Positions 1 through 12,007 of a DNA stretch of 64,000 nucleotides are shown here, piece by piece (the stretch's first letter is position 1; every line of letters starts with the position of its first letter). The position numbers and the translations under genes are program-made. This stretch comes from Colius striatus. Taxonomy: Eukaryota; Chordata; Aves; Coliiformes; Coliidae. Location: NCBI RefSeq assembly GCF_028858725.1, contig NC_084773.1, positions 10,344,350-10,408,349 of the forward strand, written 5' to 3'. The notes beneath the pieces were generated by a model. That model searched no databases. It was not told the origin of the DNA and saw nothing but the letters and a program-made list of their open reading frames with translations.

Positions 1-84
1 ATAGGTTTCTACACATTATGTGGTTTGGATCTACTGCTAAAGGTGGGAGACTCGGTGCTGGGGCAGGGTTGCCTCCAATTTCCA

Positions 85-285
85 GCTTTGTGTGTATGAC
101 CTTGAGAAAGTCATTCAACTCTTCAATGGCTGAGCTGTTTAACTGCAAAACAGGGCTCTTTCAGCTTTTGGCTGCCTTGTCTGTTTAGACTGTAAGCTCT
201 TCAGGGCAGGGACTGTCTCCTATTAAATGATCGTAACTCTCACTTAATTAGGGTCTTCTACACATCCAGGGCCCTCACAAAAATG
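85..285 (+). repeat. MIR/CORE-SINE or L2-like relic
   Basis: The segment carries a degraded MIR core word (TGACCTTGAGAAAGTCATT, compare the family's tgaccttgggcaagtcactt). About 80 bases on comes the L2/MIR-type tail phrase ACTGTAAGCTCTTCAGGGC followed by AGGGACTGTCT. Core then tail in this order and spacing fits a MIR-like SINE fused to an L2-type 3' end, read on the plus strand. Such copies are very old in amniotes and usually heavily mutated, as here. The edges are approximate. The match is from memory of the family consensus, not from a search. Confidence 0.6.
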
Positions 286-429
286 TCATAAAACAAAAGC
301 TTTCTAATAAATTCTGGGGAATTCCAGATTCTGATCCAAAACTCCTCCTCAGTGGTTTTCCCTGCTGAATTTGGGGCCGAATCCCTTACTAGAGCATGTG
401 TGTGCAGGGGGAGGAGGGAGACTCCTTAT

Positions 430-830
430 AATTTAAAGAGATTGCATAAAAGACAGTTTAAGTCCTTGTGGCTGTATATTTCTTTTAATTAGTTTATGCA
501 CAGTACATTTGCATGGGAAGATGCACAGCGTGTGGATGGACTTAATTAGGAGAACAATACGTTCCCTCTTAAGATAATGACTTGAGGATTATGAAAATTA
601 TTATTCCAGATCCATCCATGGGTCATTCGAGGTTCAGTATCCAGCGAACTTTTAAAATGCATTGAGGTCAGCAGTTTGGATACTGTCAGTAAAGTCACTT
701 GATTTTACTGTTGCTTAAATGATTAATTATGAACAGCGGCTGCAGGCATCCCCCAAGTCACACAATAGCCTGAGGACTTGCTGCATTTTGCATATGCCAT
801 CAGCTACTCTGGAGAGACAGATGCGCTAAA
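430..830. promoter_or_regulatory. Candidate conserved non-coding element (enhancer-like)
   Basis: Unique AT-rich DNA with no usable reading frame but dense transcription-factor words. These include TTAATTAG near 485, ATTTGCAT (a POU/octamer-type half) at 507-514, CTTAATTAGG at 541, GATTAATTAT at 721 and TTTTGCATATG at about 787. This grouping of homeodomain and POU words resembles vertebrate developmental enhancers. Conservation is inferred from appearance only; no alignment was possible. Confidence 0.3.
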
Positions 831-2814
831 TGGGGCTGTAAGAGTCACTGTAGTCACCTGCCATCCTTTTGAGCTTTCCCCCATTCCCTTTCATGAGTCC
901 TTTGCCTTTTTCTTCCTGACTGGAGAGGCAGGAATTTTTTGTCTCTGCTAATGAATCTTTGTAGCTTGAGAACCAAGACAATTAGGTGAGTGTTTTAGGA
1001 CAGAGCCCAGTAACCCATGTGAAATGAGATACAACTTGTCCCATTTTAGAGCAAAACACTTGTAGGCAACTGAGCTGGAGAAATCACCTAAGTGTACCTC
1101 AGCTTCGACTCATAGTCTGGTGGGCCTCAAAAAGGGCATGTTTTCTGCCTCTCTCCAGATCCCAGTCCACTCTTAGGAAACCCTGATCATTTAAAAAGTG
1201 TTCCCATAGCTCATCATGGCAGATGGCAAAATAGTCCTCTAGGAAACAGTTTCCCCAAGGAATAAATTTCACAGCCAGCTCTGTTCAAATAATCTGAGGG
1301 CTCATCCTGCTCCCCATCTTTAAGAAATGGTTGTTATTAGGGTAAAAAGCCTCCCCACGACAACAGGGCATCCTGCAGCAGGGCAGCCCTCTATCCCAAA
1401 GCTGTACAACTCCAATTGTTGAGACTATGGAAGATTATTCTCAAATCCAAAACACTGGGTGCAAAACAGACAGAAACTCCATCTCTCACCTTAGAAAGCA
1501 GAGCCATGTACACAGTTTAGGAGAACATGGACAGAGCTGTCAACATCAAAACCCATCATTTAGGAATGACAGCAATTGCACCTTGAGTATTCTTCCCTTC
1601 CTCTTGCCCCACAGTGATAAGGCAAGTTTTTCATTCAAATGCAATGACGGTGAATTAAATCACTATTTTTCAGTAGCAGCAACAGCAAAAGCTTGGTGAA
1701 ATCATTATGCATGGTGTTGCTTTTAGAGCTGAGGAAAAAGCAGCTATGGAGGGATGCTGACAGGACATCTTCATCTGTGCCTCTCCCATGGAAAACCTTT
1801 GCTTTAGTGTAGGTGATTAACAAGCAAAAAAAAATCCACAGACATGACAAAATGTTCACATCTGGGAGGTGAGGGTGGGCAGGGCAGTTTGAAGGGAAAA
1901 AGAGAGGAATACAGTGGAAACAGGGAAATTTTAGAGGATTGTTTTGTGAACTTAGCACAACTCAGCCTGGTGAGTGAACCCCTCGTTCTTTGTGTACCTT
2001 CTCCAAAGCTTCAGATGGAGAGAAAACGTCTGTCAGCACCAGGTGAACGGCACCTCTGCATGCACACTGGCAGAGATAAAAATCTGTGACTGGTCCCCAG
2101 CAGCTCCCTGCATGTGGCCATCACACTGCAGGGCTCTCCCTGGGATTCCCATCAGGGCCAGCTTTCCAAAAGGGAAGATGGACACTTCCATTCCAAATTA
2201 CTACATATTTGCCAAAGAAAGCCACAGATTCCAGCAGAGTCTTGACTCTTAAAAGGGAAGCACAACAGAGGGGCTCTCAGGAGCCTGGGAGAATTTTCTT
2301 TCTTTGTAAGAATACACCTAACCCAGCCAATGCTCAGCTCCCTTTCTGCACTATTGCTCCTTCAGGGCAAACCAGAAGCAGCAGCGTGCCTGGGAACAGA
2401 GCTCTCGGTGAGGAACCGAAAAGCTGGGCTGACAGTCTGCTCTCCTCTTCTCGGAAGCAAACCTACCCCGTGCTTTTCCTTGCTACCTTTGCCATTCGAA
2501 GGCTTGCTGAGGGCAACTGTGGATGGTACCACAGCTTGGCCACATGCAGCAGGAGGGGAGGCTGTGCAGAGCTGAGGGACACGCCTGGCCAACGGTCCAC
2601 AGCACAACAGCCCAGGCCTGGCCAGGCGTCCCAACACATCTACCATCAGAGTGTCCAGCAAAGACCACTTCCTGTGGAGATGAGGAGCAAGGGAAAGAAA
2701 TCAAGACATACTATTAATTACAAGATGAGGAGAGGATGGCCCTGCAACTCTGCAGGGTCAATAGATACAGTTTGTGAGCATCGCTCATTACTCAACCTCT
2801 GTTGTTGATAAAAT
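831..2814. other. Unique sequence, no feature recognised
   Basis: I see no repeat family or gene here. The 2086-2808 part is richer in G+C and contains overlapping open frames on both strands, the longest of 240 codons. None resembles a known domain and none has convincing splice borders. A consensus-like 5' splice site (TTAG then GTGAGTG) occurs near 984 on the plus strand without a clear partner exon. Confidence 0.5.
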
Positions 2815-2890
2815 GGCACCCAAAATATGATAGACACTGTACAGGGTAAACAAAGATGTCCTTGCCCCAAAGAGATTACAATCTAACTCT
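2815..2890 (-). repeat. L2/MIR-type LINE-SINE tail, minus strand
   Basis: Read on the minus strand the segment contains AGATTGTAATCTCTTTGGGG, then CAAGGACATC, then a piece ending near ACAGTGTCTATCA. This matches the familiar L2/MIR 3' phrase of the type agactgtaagctcctygggg, cagggac, and a tail ending in tacagtg. It is the same tail type as in the relic at 85-285 but on the opposite strand. Borders are approximate. Confidence 0.55.
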
Positions 2891-5817
2891 GATTTTACAG
2901 TCATATTTCAAAAGTACAGCAAGATCAAAGCCCTGCTCTCCTCCCTCAGGCACTCATTCTCTCTGGTGGAATATATCTGGATTCATAAATCAGAGAAGCA
3001 GCGTGTCTCGGTGAATACTGCCATTCAGGACACAAAAGAGAACACAGAGATGTCAAAGGTACTCCTATCATCATGTCAGTGCTCAGAAGAGTAATCCTGG
3101 GTGCAAGAGAAGGAGAAACACACAGTAATTACTATTTTTGCCTTACCAAAGCAGAGTTTTGTCCAGCTGCAGTACCAGCCAGCAGGAACAGCGTGTGACA
3201 ATGATCCATGACACTCTAGAACAGAAAATTTAACAAAAGAGCTTATTATAGAAACTAAATGAAATTTCAGGAGACATTAGGTGAGATAGTCTGAAAATAC
3301 CTTAAAAATCAGCTCAAACATCAGAATAGAGTAACAAATGTTTGAGAAAGGACACTTTGAATTAGATTAGCAATCCAGAAGGCAAATTCCAATGTTCACT
3401 GTTATTTGATTCATCCATTGATAGTACTAGGAGCATCAGGACACATTTAAGCATACAAAAATAAGACAGTTGTCTCCCAAGCACTATCCCCACAGCAACA
3501 TCTAAAGGGTTTCCACCTCAGAAAAATCTGCAATTCAAACACTAAATTTACCCCTCAACTGCTTAATCTGCAAGCTCCAGCAATCTCCCTGCAACGGGAT
3601 GCACAGGCAACAGATGTTCAGAAACAGAGCTGGCAATTTGCTCCACCTGAATGTGTGACTGGGAGCAAGACAGAAAGGATGCACCTTGCCTGGGAACATC
3701 TGATAATGCTGTGCCCTTCAGAGTCTGCACGTCGGTGAAGGGGCAGGAGCGAGGCTTAGAAATAACCAGAAGCTTTCTTCTTCCATGAGTCACTCCTGCT
3801 TCAAGGAGCTGCAGCTTTGATTATTAACTGGGCTAGTCAGCGAGATATTTAAATGATTCCCAAAAGTCATTAAGAGCCCAATCAGATATGCAGTGCTTGA
3901 CTCTAGCACAGGAATGCAGAGAGGGAATTATTTGCATAAACTATGCTTTAGAGAAAACCTCCATGTATTCTGTATTTCAGGATACAGGGGAATCTGATTT
4001 AACTGAGTTAAAGAGAAGAAGCTCAAGCAATTGAAGGGACCACATCAAATATGGAAGAGAGTGAAAAAAAACCCCACATCCAAACAAAAAAAACATCAGC
4101 TGCCATAGAGGTTAGGAGTAACAAAATATAATGTCAAAGCACTGCTCCCCTCATTGCTCTAAGCAACAGACAGCTCCTTTAGATTTCCCCTGACTCTTCA
4201 GAGAGAAAATTCCACTGTAAAGTCAAAGCAGTGCCTGTTCAGAAGGTCTCATAGCCCTCTGCCCCAGGCTGAGACCACAGAGCTGAGCTACCACAAGAAG
4301 AAGAGGTGAGGAGACACAAAAAGCCTACTTTTACCTAGAAGTAGTTTTACCTTCATGTGGCCTCCCGTCCCAAGCCATGACACAGATTCTCTCCCATCAA
4401 AAACTTACAGCAAGTCTTCTATGGGATTGGTATTTATGGGAAATACAGGGTGGCAAAAAACCTGCAGCACTTGGTATGTCTGAAAACAATACCGAAACAG
4501 AAAGTAATACCAGACTAGGGGCCATCTTCAGCAACCACCACAAGAGCGTTACCTGACTTGTCTGAAGCTTTTCTGGTGCTTTGTAACCCATGTCACATCT
4601 GTGTTACACCCAACCCGTCAAGTAGCTCCTGCACAGCCTGAGCTGGAAGCCAGCCCTTTGGGGTTCACCTGGGGATGGGGAAGCAGGGCAGGATCCAGCA
4701 CAAGGGCTCATTCAGAGGAATCATAACCAATACATTGCATCTTCCCCACTCAAGGATAAAATCAGAGCTAGAGCAAGCAAATCTCTCTCATATCTGAAAA
4801 AAAAACCCCAACAATAAACAACCTCAAAACAGATTCAGGGTGACTGGAAAGCTGAGCTAAACCTGGAATTTGTAACAAAACAAGAAGGGAAGTGAAAGTG
4901 GCCCTTACAAGGATCCGTGGGAGACCATGTCTTTAGAAGCAAAGAGTCATTAGCAACTGAGACTAACTTCTCAGCCCTTCTCTTCACGCACAAAACTGAA
5001 CGTTCTCATAAGAAGCCAATAACCAGGACAATCAGGGACTGCTCACTGAAACTCTTCACCAGACAGTCCCTTCACCTGGACAACAGGGGTTAAAATATTT
5101 TACTTTCTTCTTTCCATCAAATGATGAAAACTGACAGATTAAATGCACTCATGCCTACAAAGAAGCTGCCATAAGGAGGGCGAAACCACTATTGTCATTG
5201 TGATTAGAAACCAAAGTTCTCCCGTGCAGTTATTTAATTAAACCACAAATATAAATGGATAAGTGTCTAATGAGCCAGCTCTACATAGTTTATTTATATT
5301 CCTCTGAAAAAAACCCAATGCTTAAACTAGTTGCAAATAATAGTCTTCTCTCCCAGCCTGGTTTTCTCTGCAATCAGGAATCAGGCCGCACAGTAGTTTG
5401 CTGACAAATTGGTTCATGTTATGAAGATAATGAAGGCATCAAATTACTTTGCGTTCCTTCCCCCTGGAAGCAGAGAGGCTCTTGCAGAAAGAGATTGCCA
5501 GGGTTTTATTTGTGCATGCATGTGTGTGTCATTTGCGAAAAGACAAGCCCCAGAGGCCTGTCAGCCAAGGCAGGATGGCTCCAACCGCTGCTTCCTGGCA
5601 AACTCAGGCTGCTGCGCTGACCTTCTGGCTCTGCACTTGTCAGTGCTGTGAGGGAGGTGATTACAGCAAAGATCCACAGCCCCTGAAAGGTCTTTTCTTC
5701 CTCCATCATCCACAGAGATGCCCTGGGTTGTTTTGTGAGAGTTTGCACAGGGTACCAGAAACCTTTTAGCCATGTTAGGGCAGCTTTTCTCTGCATCTAA
5801 TATACTCTGTTTTCCAG
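2891..5817. other. Mostly unique non-coding sequence
   Basis: Apart from the low-confidence candidate exon at 3147-3215, I recognise nothing definite. A minus-strand donor-like site (GTCAG then GTAACG) borders 4553-4598, which is open in two frames, but its upstream acceptor has a poor pyrimidine tract. Around 5220-5300 there is an AT-rich patch with TATTTAATTAAACC that could be regulatory. Confidence 0.45.
3147..3215 (-). other. Candidate 69-nt exon, minus strand
   Basis: On the minus strand the block is preceded by AATTTTCTGTTCTAG, a good 3' splice site, and followed by GTAAGGC, a good 5' splice site. All three frames are open across its 69 nt. One reads CHGSLSHAVPAGWYC and then SWTKLCF, so the reading frame cannot be settled internally. 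I recognise no protein. It could be a coding exon, a lncRNA exon or a chance pairing of splice-like sites. Confidence 0.2.
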
Positions 5818-5868
5818 GAACTAAGCCTAAAGCAGCAGGTCCAGCAAAGCATTTCACCAAGGAGCTGA
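5818..5868 (+). other. Candidate plus-strand exon, possibly terminal
   Basis: The block follows a very good 3' splice site (ATACTCTGTTTTCCAG). In the first frame it reads ELSLKQQVQQSISPRS and stops. In another frame it stays open for about 39 codons beginning TKPKAAGPAKHFTKEL, running past a GTGAGG that could act as a donor. Neither peptide is recognised and no polyadenylation signal was seen close by. A cryptic acceptor is the main alternative. Confidence 0.15.
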
Positions 5869-6169
5869 GTGAGGTCATCTTCAGAAGAACTTGGCTAGAT
5901 CACAGTCTTTCTAGATGGTGGCTGTGGACTTTCTTCTAACTCTCTCTCTCTTTCCTCCTGGTAAAAGGAGGTTTAGCTCCTCCTTTGGAGGTGTTTCCTG
6001 AACCTCAGGGGTAGAAGGATAGGAGAGAGAAAAAAATATTCCCATCCTCAGCTGTTATTAATAATAATTGTATTCTGAACAGGTAAGATTCCAGTAAACT
6101 GGATCCAAACAGCTTTTTAAAGCCCCTCCAGCCACTATGAGCATCAACAAGCCCAGCAAAGCTCTTTAG

Positions 6170-6300
6170 TGATCATAACAAACGTGTCAGGCTTTACCCT
6201 GTGATTGATTCGCTTTTGGGAACATAAGTTAAGCTTTAAATCTATATTTCATATATAATCAAGCAGCCAAATCGGCCTTTTGATATAGAACCCAGACCAG
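6170..6300. promoter_or_regulatory. Candidate conserved non-coding element
   Basis: Compact unique AT-rich block with GTGATCATAAC, GTGATTGATTCG, a run of overlapping AT-rich words (TTTAAATCTATATTTC, ATATATAATCAAG) and CCAAATCGGCC. It keeps scattered CpGs in otherwise CpG-poor DNA, which can mark constraint. There is no ORF. Constraint is inferred from appearance, not alignment. Confidence 0.25.
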
Positions 6301-6564
6301 CCGCTCTATCTTTATCTCAGAAAGCAGGAGGGCCAACAAAGCTACAGCCAGGGAAGTGACAGTTCTTCTTTATTATCCTCCCTGATCGTGCCCATCTTCT
6401 CATCTCCCCTATCAAATTTCTGGGCCTTTTTGATAAAAAATAATTGAAGAGTGTGCTGTGCAGGAAGCACACAGGGTTCTGACTGAGCAAGGCCTGGGAA
6501 CCCCTCTGTGAGAGGTGCAACCATCAGCGGGGCCTGAGAAAGGGAGCAGCATGGCAGCCCTGCA

Positions 6565-6614
6565 CACAGCCCCTTCACAGAAGAGGATGCACAGCCCCTG
6601 CACAGAAGAGGATG
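6565..6614. repeat. 25-bp direct tandem duplication
   Basis: Two adjacent 25-bp copies (6565-6589 and 6590-6614) begin CACAGCCCC and end CACAGAAGAGGATG. They differ at one position, T in the first copy and G in the second. This is a simple local duplication with no gene attached. Confidence 0.9.
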
Positions 6615-8811
6615 CCAGGGTCAGATGCTATGGGAAGGCTCTTCTCCCTTCATGGGCACTGGCATCTCCTGCTGCTGCTAAACCCAGATGAGGGAAGATG
6701 TTTAAACCTCACTGACCATGCACTTGTTGATGTTGGTTGTTTTCTTTCTTCCATCTCTTTCCTTATGCATTGCAAGCTTCCTGAAACAGCCTTTCTCTCC
6801 ACAGTAGATGTCAGGCAGAAGAAAACAGACTTAGCTGGGAGGTTTTGGGTTTGGGTTTTCATTTGTTTGTTTTTTGAAGTACTTTCCACCAAAGGAACTT
6901 TCCCTGGTGGGCTTTTTTTTTTTCTTATCTTCTTTTTTCCTTTAAACCGTTCACACCCTTGTTCCCTCCTCCTTTGCTAGGGTGACAAATTCAGCAGCAG
7001 CAATACTAGTTTCAGGAATTCCCTTCCCAGTGCCTCTGCCCTGCAGCCTGTGGTCCTCCCTGGATGCTGCTGCTGGGGCGTGACATCAGCCTGACAGGGG
7101 AACTGATCCGCTGTAACAAGAAACACACGGAACATTAAAGCAGGACTTTTCCTCTTCTTCTGCAGCCAGATCAGTTTGAGATGCTTCACAGCACAACCTT
7201 ACACAACTGCACGGTCAGCACCAAGGGGATGGCTGCTGCAGGGCTGGAATGCCTCTAGACCATGATGCCAATGAGCAGTTTTGTAGATGAAACCATGCCT
7301 TGCCTTGGCTGGCTCATGTCTTCCTTCATTCTCCTGCAAGTGATTTAGAGCACAGTGTCTTGGGGTTCGCAGATACATCTAATTATGAGTAGCTTATAAA
7401 ACACAGCCATTTTGATGAGCCTAGGTTTCTACTTTAATACTTTGTGGGACATCTCAGATTTAAGCTTCCCACAGGGACGAAGGAAATTTGAGGTTTTGGT
7501 TTAGATGCATTTCACAGCCAGCTACAGAAGTGACTGAAAGGATTCCACTCATCTATGAAAGGTAAAATGGATTTATGTTCAAATTCCGTGTATAGCCCTC
7601 TGTGAATGCTCCACAAATCAATGTGCTTTTCACTAGCACGAATATCCCACAAATCAACACACAACAGGAAATTTGAAGTTGAGGCTGGCACCTCCATATC
7701 CATAATTCTTGCTGTCACAGGGGAAGAATAGGAGGAAAAGACCTAAAGGGCATATTTTGTGTATCTGGAAAAAACTGGACAGAAGGTTCTGCCAGTCATC
7801 CACAACCTTATCCCACACGGGCCACATCTCTGTTACAGACCAACACGCTACAGCACTCATATTCAATGGGCTGCATTCACAAATGCCAGCCCCTGAAAGC
7901 TAGATCGGCAGAAAGACATGGATTTCTGAGCTTATCTGTCACTTCTCATGCCAATTTCCCACCACTAATTTGTTTCCAGGCCAGCACTTGAAATGTTGTT
8001 ACTTTACAAACTTTTTACCTTAGATTCACCGTGCAGCACTTTGCCTTGAGATACCAGGTGGCAACACCACAACACCCATCCCCTGAGTTGCAGTGTCCCA
8101 CCACAAAGATAGAGGAAAAAAAGGATTTAATTCCAGATAATTATGTTGCAAAAGGACTAAGTTGCAGTTTGAGCTTTACCCAATTCAGCTTGGATTCTTT
8201 AGTTACACTGTTTCACAAGATGTGACAATTTCAGCACTTCCTACGCCCTGAGCAAATACTTCCTAACCCAATATTCGTAAGAGTGGAGTTTGCTTGGCTG
8301 GTGGAGGTTTCAGTATGGTTTTTTTTAAGCACACTTTAAAGTTTTGCCTTGAAATGCCTTGGAAATGGGTAATCTGTCTGATGGTTAACACCTGCAAGAT
8401 GGGATTGTTCTTGTGAGACTTTTTTCCAGTTCAGTCTCAATTGGTGCCTAAGAGACATAAGCCATGGTCATCACACGTGTGAAGCCAATAAACAATGCAC
8501 AATTTTCAGAAGTGAGCTGGGATTTGGGGAGTCTCCATCTCTAGGTGAATAATTTCAGACATGTATAAAGAACCCAATTGCTTAGAAAGAGCTGTTTTAT
8601 CCCACCCTCAGAAGTGCAAGGCACGGTGAGGACCCAAAGACCAGGTACCTCACATCCTCTGCAATTGCTTAGACTCTTGGTCTATACAGATGGAGCAATT
8701 ACTGCTTTCCTTTTAAAGTAGTAGTACCTATGGTCCATATAATTTTATTTGCTATGATTCGACACATTCACCCACTGCACCTCCATCCGGCTGTGTAAGA
8801 TATTAGAAGAA
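6615..8811. other. Unique sequence, no feature recognised
   Basis: No repeat family, exon with paired splice sites or RNA gene is evident. There is a T-rich patch around 6850-6945. The short open frames on both strands look like background. Confidence 0.5.
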
Positions 8812-8850
8812 TAGGATTCTATGATTTTCTATGATGAATACGATTCTATT
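8812..8850 (+). repeat. Possible isolated CR1 3' tail or ATTCTATGAT microsatellite
   Basis: GGATTCTATGATTTTCTATG followed by ATGAATACGATTCTATT repeats the ATTCTATGAT unit that ends avian CR1 elements. The DNA just upstream does not clearly match a CR1 body, so this is either a heavily truncated copy or a short degenerate repeat. Confidence 0.35.
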
Positions 8851-9399
8851 ATTGCACTCTCCCAGCCCCAGCAGCCTCCCCTTCCTGCACTGTTTCAGAT
8901 CAGGTATATGCATTCAGAAGGCTGACAAGTTCTTGGGAGTAATGCACTGATCTTTTATTTTTTTGCCACGTGCCCAGTAAGGTCTAGTAGCATACAACAC
9001 TATGAAATGCACTGCAGCTGAAATGAAACAAGGAAAGTTTAACTCTGAGGCTTCTGACAGTGAAACAAGCAGAAAGAAACAACCCCACAAGATTAAAAGG
9101 AAGAAAGGTTTGCTTGGTCTTGCTGTTTACACAGCAGCACAGGACTGCTCTGTTCGTGCTTTATCTGAGAATTTCTGAAAGAGCTGAGCACTCAAAATCA
9201 TTACACATTGCATTTGGTCCAGCATTAATTCCTCTCCTATGTAGATGATTAAAAGGTACAAAGGCCATTTGATTAGCACCTCATGTCACGCCTTACAACT
9301 TGCAGCCATCATCTAGTAGCAACCAGACAGACACCCAGATGCACATATACCCGGAGAGGCACACCATCACCCCTCACAGCAACAGAACTTCCTCCTATG

Positions 9400-9720
9400 C
9401 AATTATAGCTGGGTGCCCCCTAATTCTGATCTCTTGAGCATTTAATGCGTTTGCTCTGGGGTCTACACAATCCTGCTCTAATTTTGCCAGAGGCCTTTGT
9501 ATCAAAGGCCTGAGCTGTGTGAAAGGTGATTTAGCAGAGATGGTGTCGGTGATTATTTTCAAAGGAACTGCTGCAGCCCCACCACGAGGGACACTGCAGC
9601 CTCCAGATAGGGGGCCCTTATCATATTTTCTATTCTCAGATAAGATTATATTTCCTTTTTTCATCCTCCTTCCTGAATCTTCTTGATAACAATTGGGGGC
9701 CAGTTTAATCACGGAGGGTT
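9400..9720. promoter_or_regulatory. Candidate enhancer-like element with GATA and TCF-type words
   Basis: Unique block containing CCCCTAATTCTG, the perfect inverted repeat GGCCTTTG-TAT-CAAAGGCC (9492-9510), a further CAAAGG word, TTATCA (9618-9623) and AGATAAG (9638-9644). The CTTTG/CAAAG pairs suit HMG-box TCF/SOX or nuclear-receptor binding, and the TTATC/GATAA words suit GATA factors. Binding is inferred from the words alone. Confidence 0.35.
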
Positions 9721-9800
9721 GAAGTAACCAAAAGGGTTCCTCGGGTAGTGGTGGGGAGGGCAGGGAACAGAGCCAGGTGGGTGGAGGGAGAAGCCTTACC

Positions 9801-9826
9801 GGTCAGAAAAGTTGCGTAAGAGCAAC
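9801..9826 (-). other. Possible 26-nt micro-exon, minus strand
   Basis: On the minus strand GCTTTATTTCTTAG (3' splice-like) precedes a 26-nt block that can read LLLRNFSD, followed by GTAAGGC (5' splice-like). A block this short between two good-looking sites arises by chance fairly often, so it is recorded only for completeness. Confidence 0.1.
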
Positions 9827-10954
9827 TAAGAAATAAAGCCAGCAGAAAGGGGGTTATTGCAAAGGGAACAGCTGTTAAACTGCAACCCAACGAAAAGCAC
9901 ACGCAGCCAATGTTCTTGTGGTTGCCCATCAAAAACAAAAACAAAACCAGTTGTTCACGCGCCCATTCTGTGGTCTAAACAAATTAGAGTGAAAATGGGA
10001 CCAGGACAGGGAGATGGATGACCTCAAAACAATAGAGACAGGCTCTTTGTGAAACAGCCCTTTCTGCTGCTTGTGGGGGGTTTCTAAACACTAATAATAT
10101 CTTTGTGATAAGATGAATCACTTAGGCATGATGTGAATTGGTTCCAGGGACCCACCTCGACCCCTGGGGTTTGAATCTATTTGGGCTGAGCATCAGACAG
10201 AGGGAGCAGCAAGTGCCCTGTGTTACTGCCCTCCTCCCAAAAAAAACCCCACCCAAAGTGGGGGATTCAGACCTGGAGTTGGAGAGGTGCAGGTGACTCC
10301 GTAGGTCTGGCCAAGACTGCCCATTTCGGGACAACATGGTGCTGTTACAGCATGGCAAATTCCCTGACGCACCCAGAATGGAGGTAAAAGCCCAGTTAGT
10401 ACTTGAATGAGATTTTCTAAGAAACATCAGTCTGAGCTAGCCCACAATGACACCATGTCCTGTCTGAGCCCTTTCTGAATCAGCACCCTAAACGTTGCGT
10501 CAGAAGGTGCCAGGCTTAGAGTGGCAGTTAAGAGGCAGGAGGTGGGATGGGGAGATAACTTGTTTCAGATGGGTTGTAAATCAGAACTGTTCATCGTCTG
10601 TTGTTAAGTATCCCCTTCCCATCTTTGTGCTAAAAAAACCCTGAAAAAATACCATTTTACTTTGGCAGCATTACCTCCAAACAACCCCTCCATCACCAGG
10701 GTGTCTGTTGTCTGAACACTAAGGGTCCCACATGCCAAACCACAGGGTGCTGTGGATCCCTTTTTGTTTAAGACAAAACTTTTCCATCGAGGCAAAATGT
10801 AACCAAGACACCAAAGCAACTCTAAAGGCACATCTGGACTTTCCAAGAGGCAGCCTGGAGAAGAAGAAACCACTGAGACATTGCCATGCTAGTATGACAC
10901 TAACAGAGACTGGGCCAGCAAGAGTTGCTCCAGCTGTGGGACACACTCAGATGG

Positions 10955-11390
10955 GCTACCAAGATGCTGAGGGGACTGGAACATCTTTAAGAGGAAAGGC
11001 TGTGGGACCTGGGGTTGTTCAGCTTGGACAACAGAAGACTAAGGGGGGACCTCATTAACATGTACAAATACCAAAAGAGTCTATGTCAGGGGGATGGGGT
11101 GACACTTTTTTTTCTGTAGTCCCCAGTGACAGGACAAAGGGTAATGGACATAAGCTGGAACACAATAAGTTCCAGTTAAACACAAGGAAAAACTTCTTTG
11201 CTGTTGAGGTGAGGGAGCCCTGGCACAGGCTGCCCAGGGAGGGTGTGGAAGCTCCTTCTCTGGAGGTTTCCAAACCCACCTGGATGCATTCCTGAGTGAC
11301 CTGATCAAGGGGAACCTGCTTTAGCAGAGGGGTGGGTTGGATGATCTCCAGAGTTCCCTTCCAACCCTGATCATTCCATGATCCTATGAA
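10955..11390 (+). mobile_element. CR1 LINE, 5'-truncated 3' end
   Basis: The segment follows the CR1 3' region from the GTTGTTCAGCTTGGACAACA motif, through GACAGGACAAAGGGTAATGG and GGCACAGGCTGCCCAGGGAG, to TTGGATGATCTCC and CTTCCAACCCTGATCATTCC, ending in ATGATCCTATGA. CR1 is the dominant bird LINE. It inserts 5'-truncated and ends in a short ATTCTATGAT-type repeat rather than poly(A), as here. The remnant is non-coding. A T-run near 11105 and a shortened middle suggest internal decay. The element is younger than the other LINE pieces in the window because its match to the family is close. Confidence 0.95.
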
Positions 11391-12007
11391 CATTCGATGG
11401 TCCCTAGGCCTGCCTAGTGATCGGGTCACACGTGAGGCTCCCAAACACTGCTGTTAGTTCACAACAACCCTTCTGGAATCGTGCATGGCTAAGCTGCAGG
11501 TGCCCGTGGTCAAAGCTCTGTTTTCTCCAGAGTCTGGCCTTTGAGACTGGAACCAAACCAAGGACCTACCTCCTTCCAGGGACAGCCAGTCCCAACTGAG
11601 CTGCTGGAGCATTTGTCCTGGAAGACATTGGCATGTGGAGTTCAAAGCCAGGCCTGCCTGACTGTAAGGCAACGGATGGCAGCTTACCACAGAGTTCTTG
11701 GTAATAAAGTCTATTTGAAGGCTCTCAGTGAAAAGTGTGTTCCTAATAAAGGATAACATTTCATGGTCATTATGCGATACACTTAACTTTAAAAGGAACA
11801 AAAATGCTGAGAAAGTCATTTTCTGAAAAGGGCTCTCGGATTTCATTACTATGGGTCAAGTGCCTGGGGAGAAGAATTAAAGAAAAACACGAACTTGTGC
11901 ACAAATTAATTAAAGATATTTCCACTAATAAATTGTCCCCGTATCCCAAGGCAGAGCCTTCAGTTCGCAAAATGTGGTAATATTCAAGTTGTGGTTTTCT
12001 TCACCAG
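11391..12007. other. Unique sequence, no feature recognised
   Basis: DNA between the CR1 and the plus-strand candidate exon. There are open frames on both strands (up to 130 codons on the minus strand) but nothing recognisable. AT-rich words (AAATTAATTAAAG near 11904) could be regulatory. Confidence 0.45.

Noticed and set aside
2086..2808. 240-codon plus-strand open frame
   Set aside because: No recognisable domain, other frames also open in this GC-richer patch, its end runs into an L2-type repeat and no splice or promoter support was seen.
11055..11444. Open frames across the CR1 copy
   Set aside because: They lie inside the non-coding 3' part of a decayed LINE.
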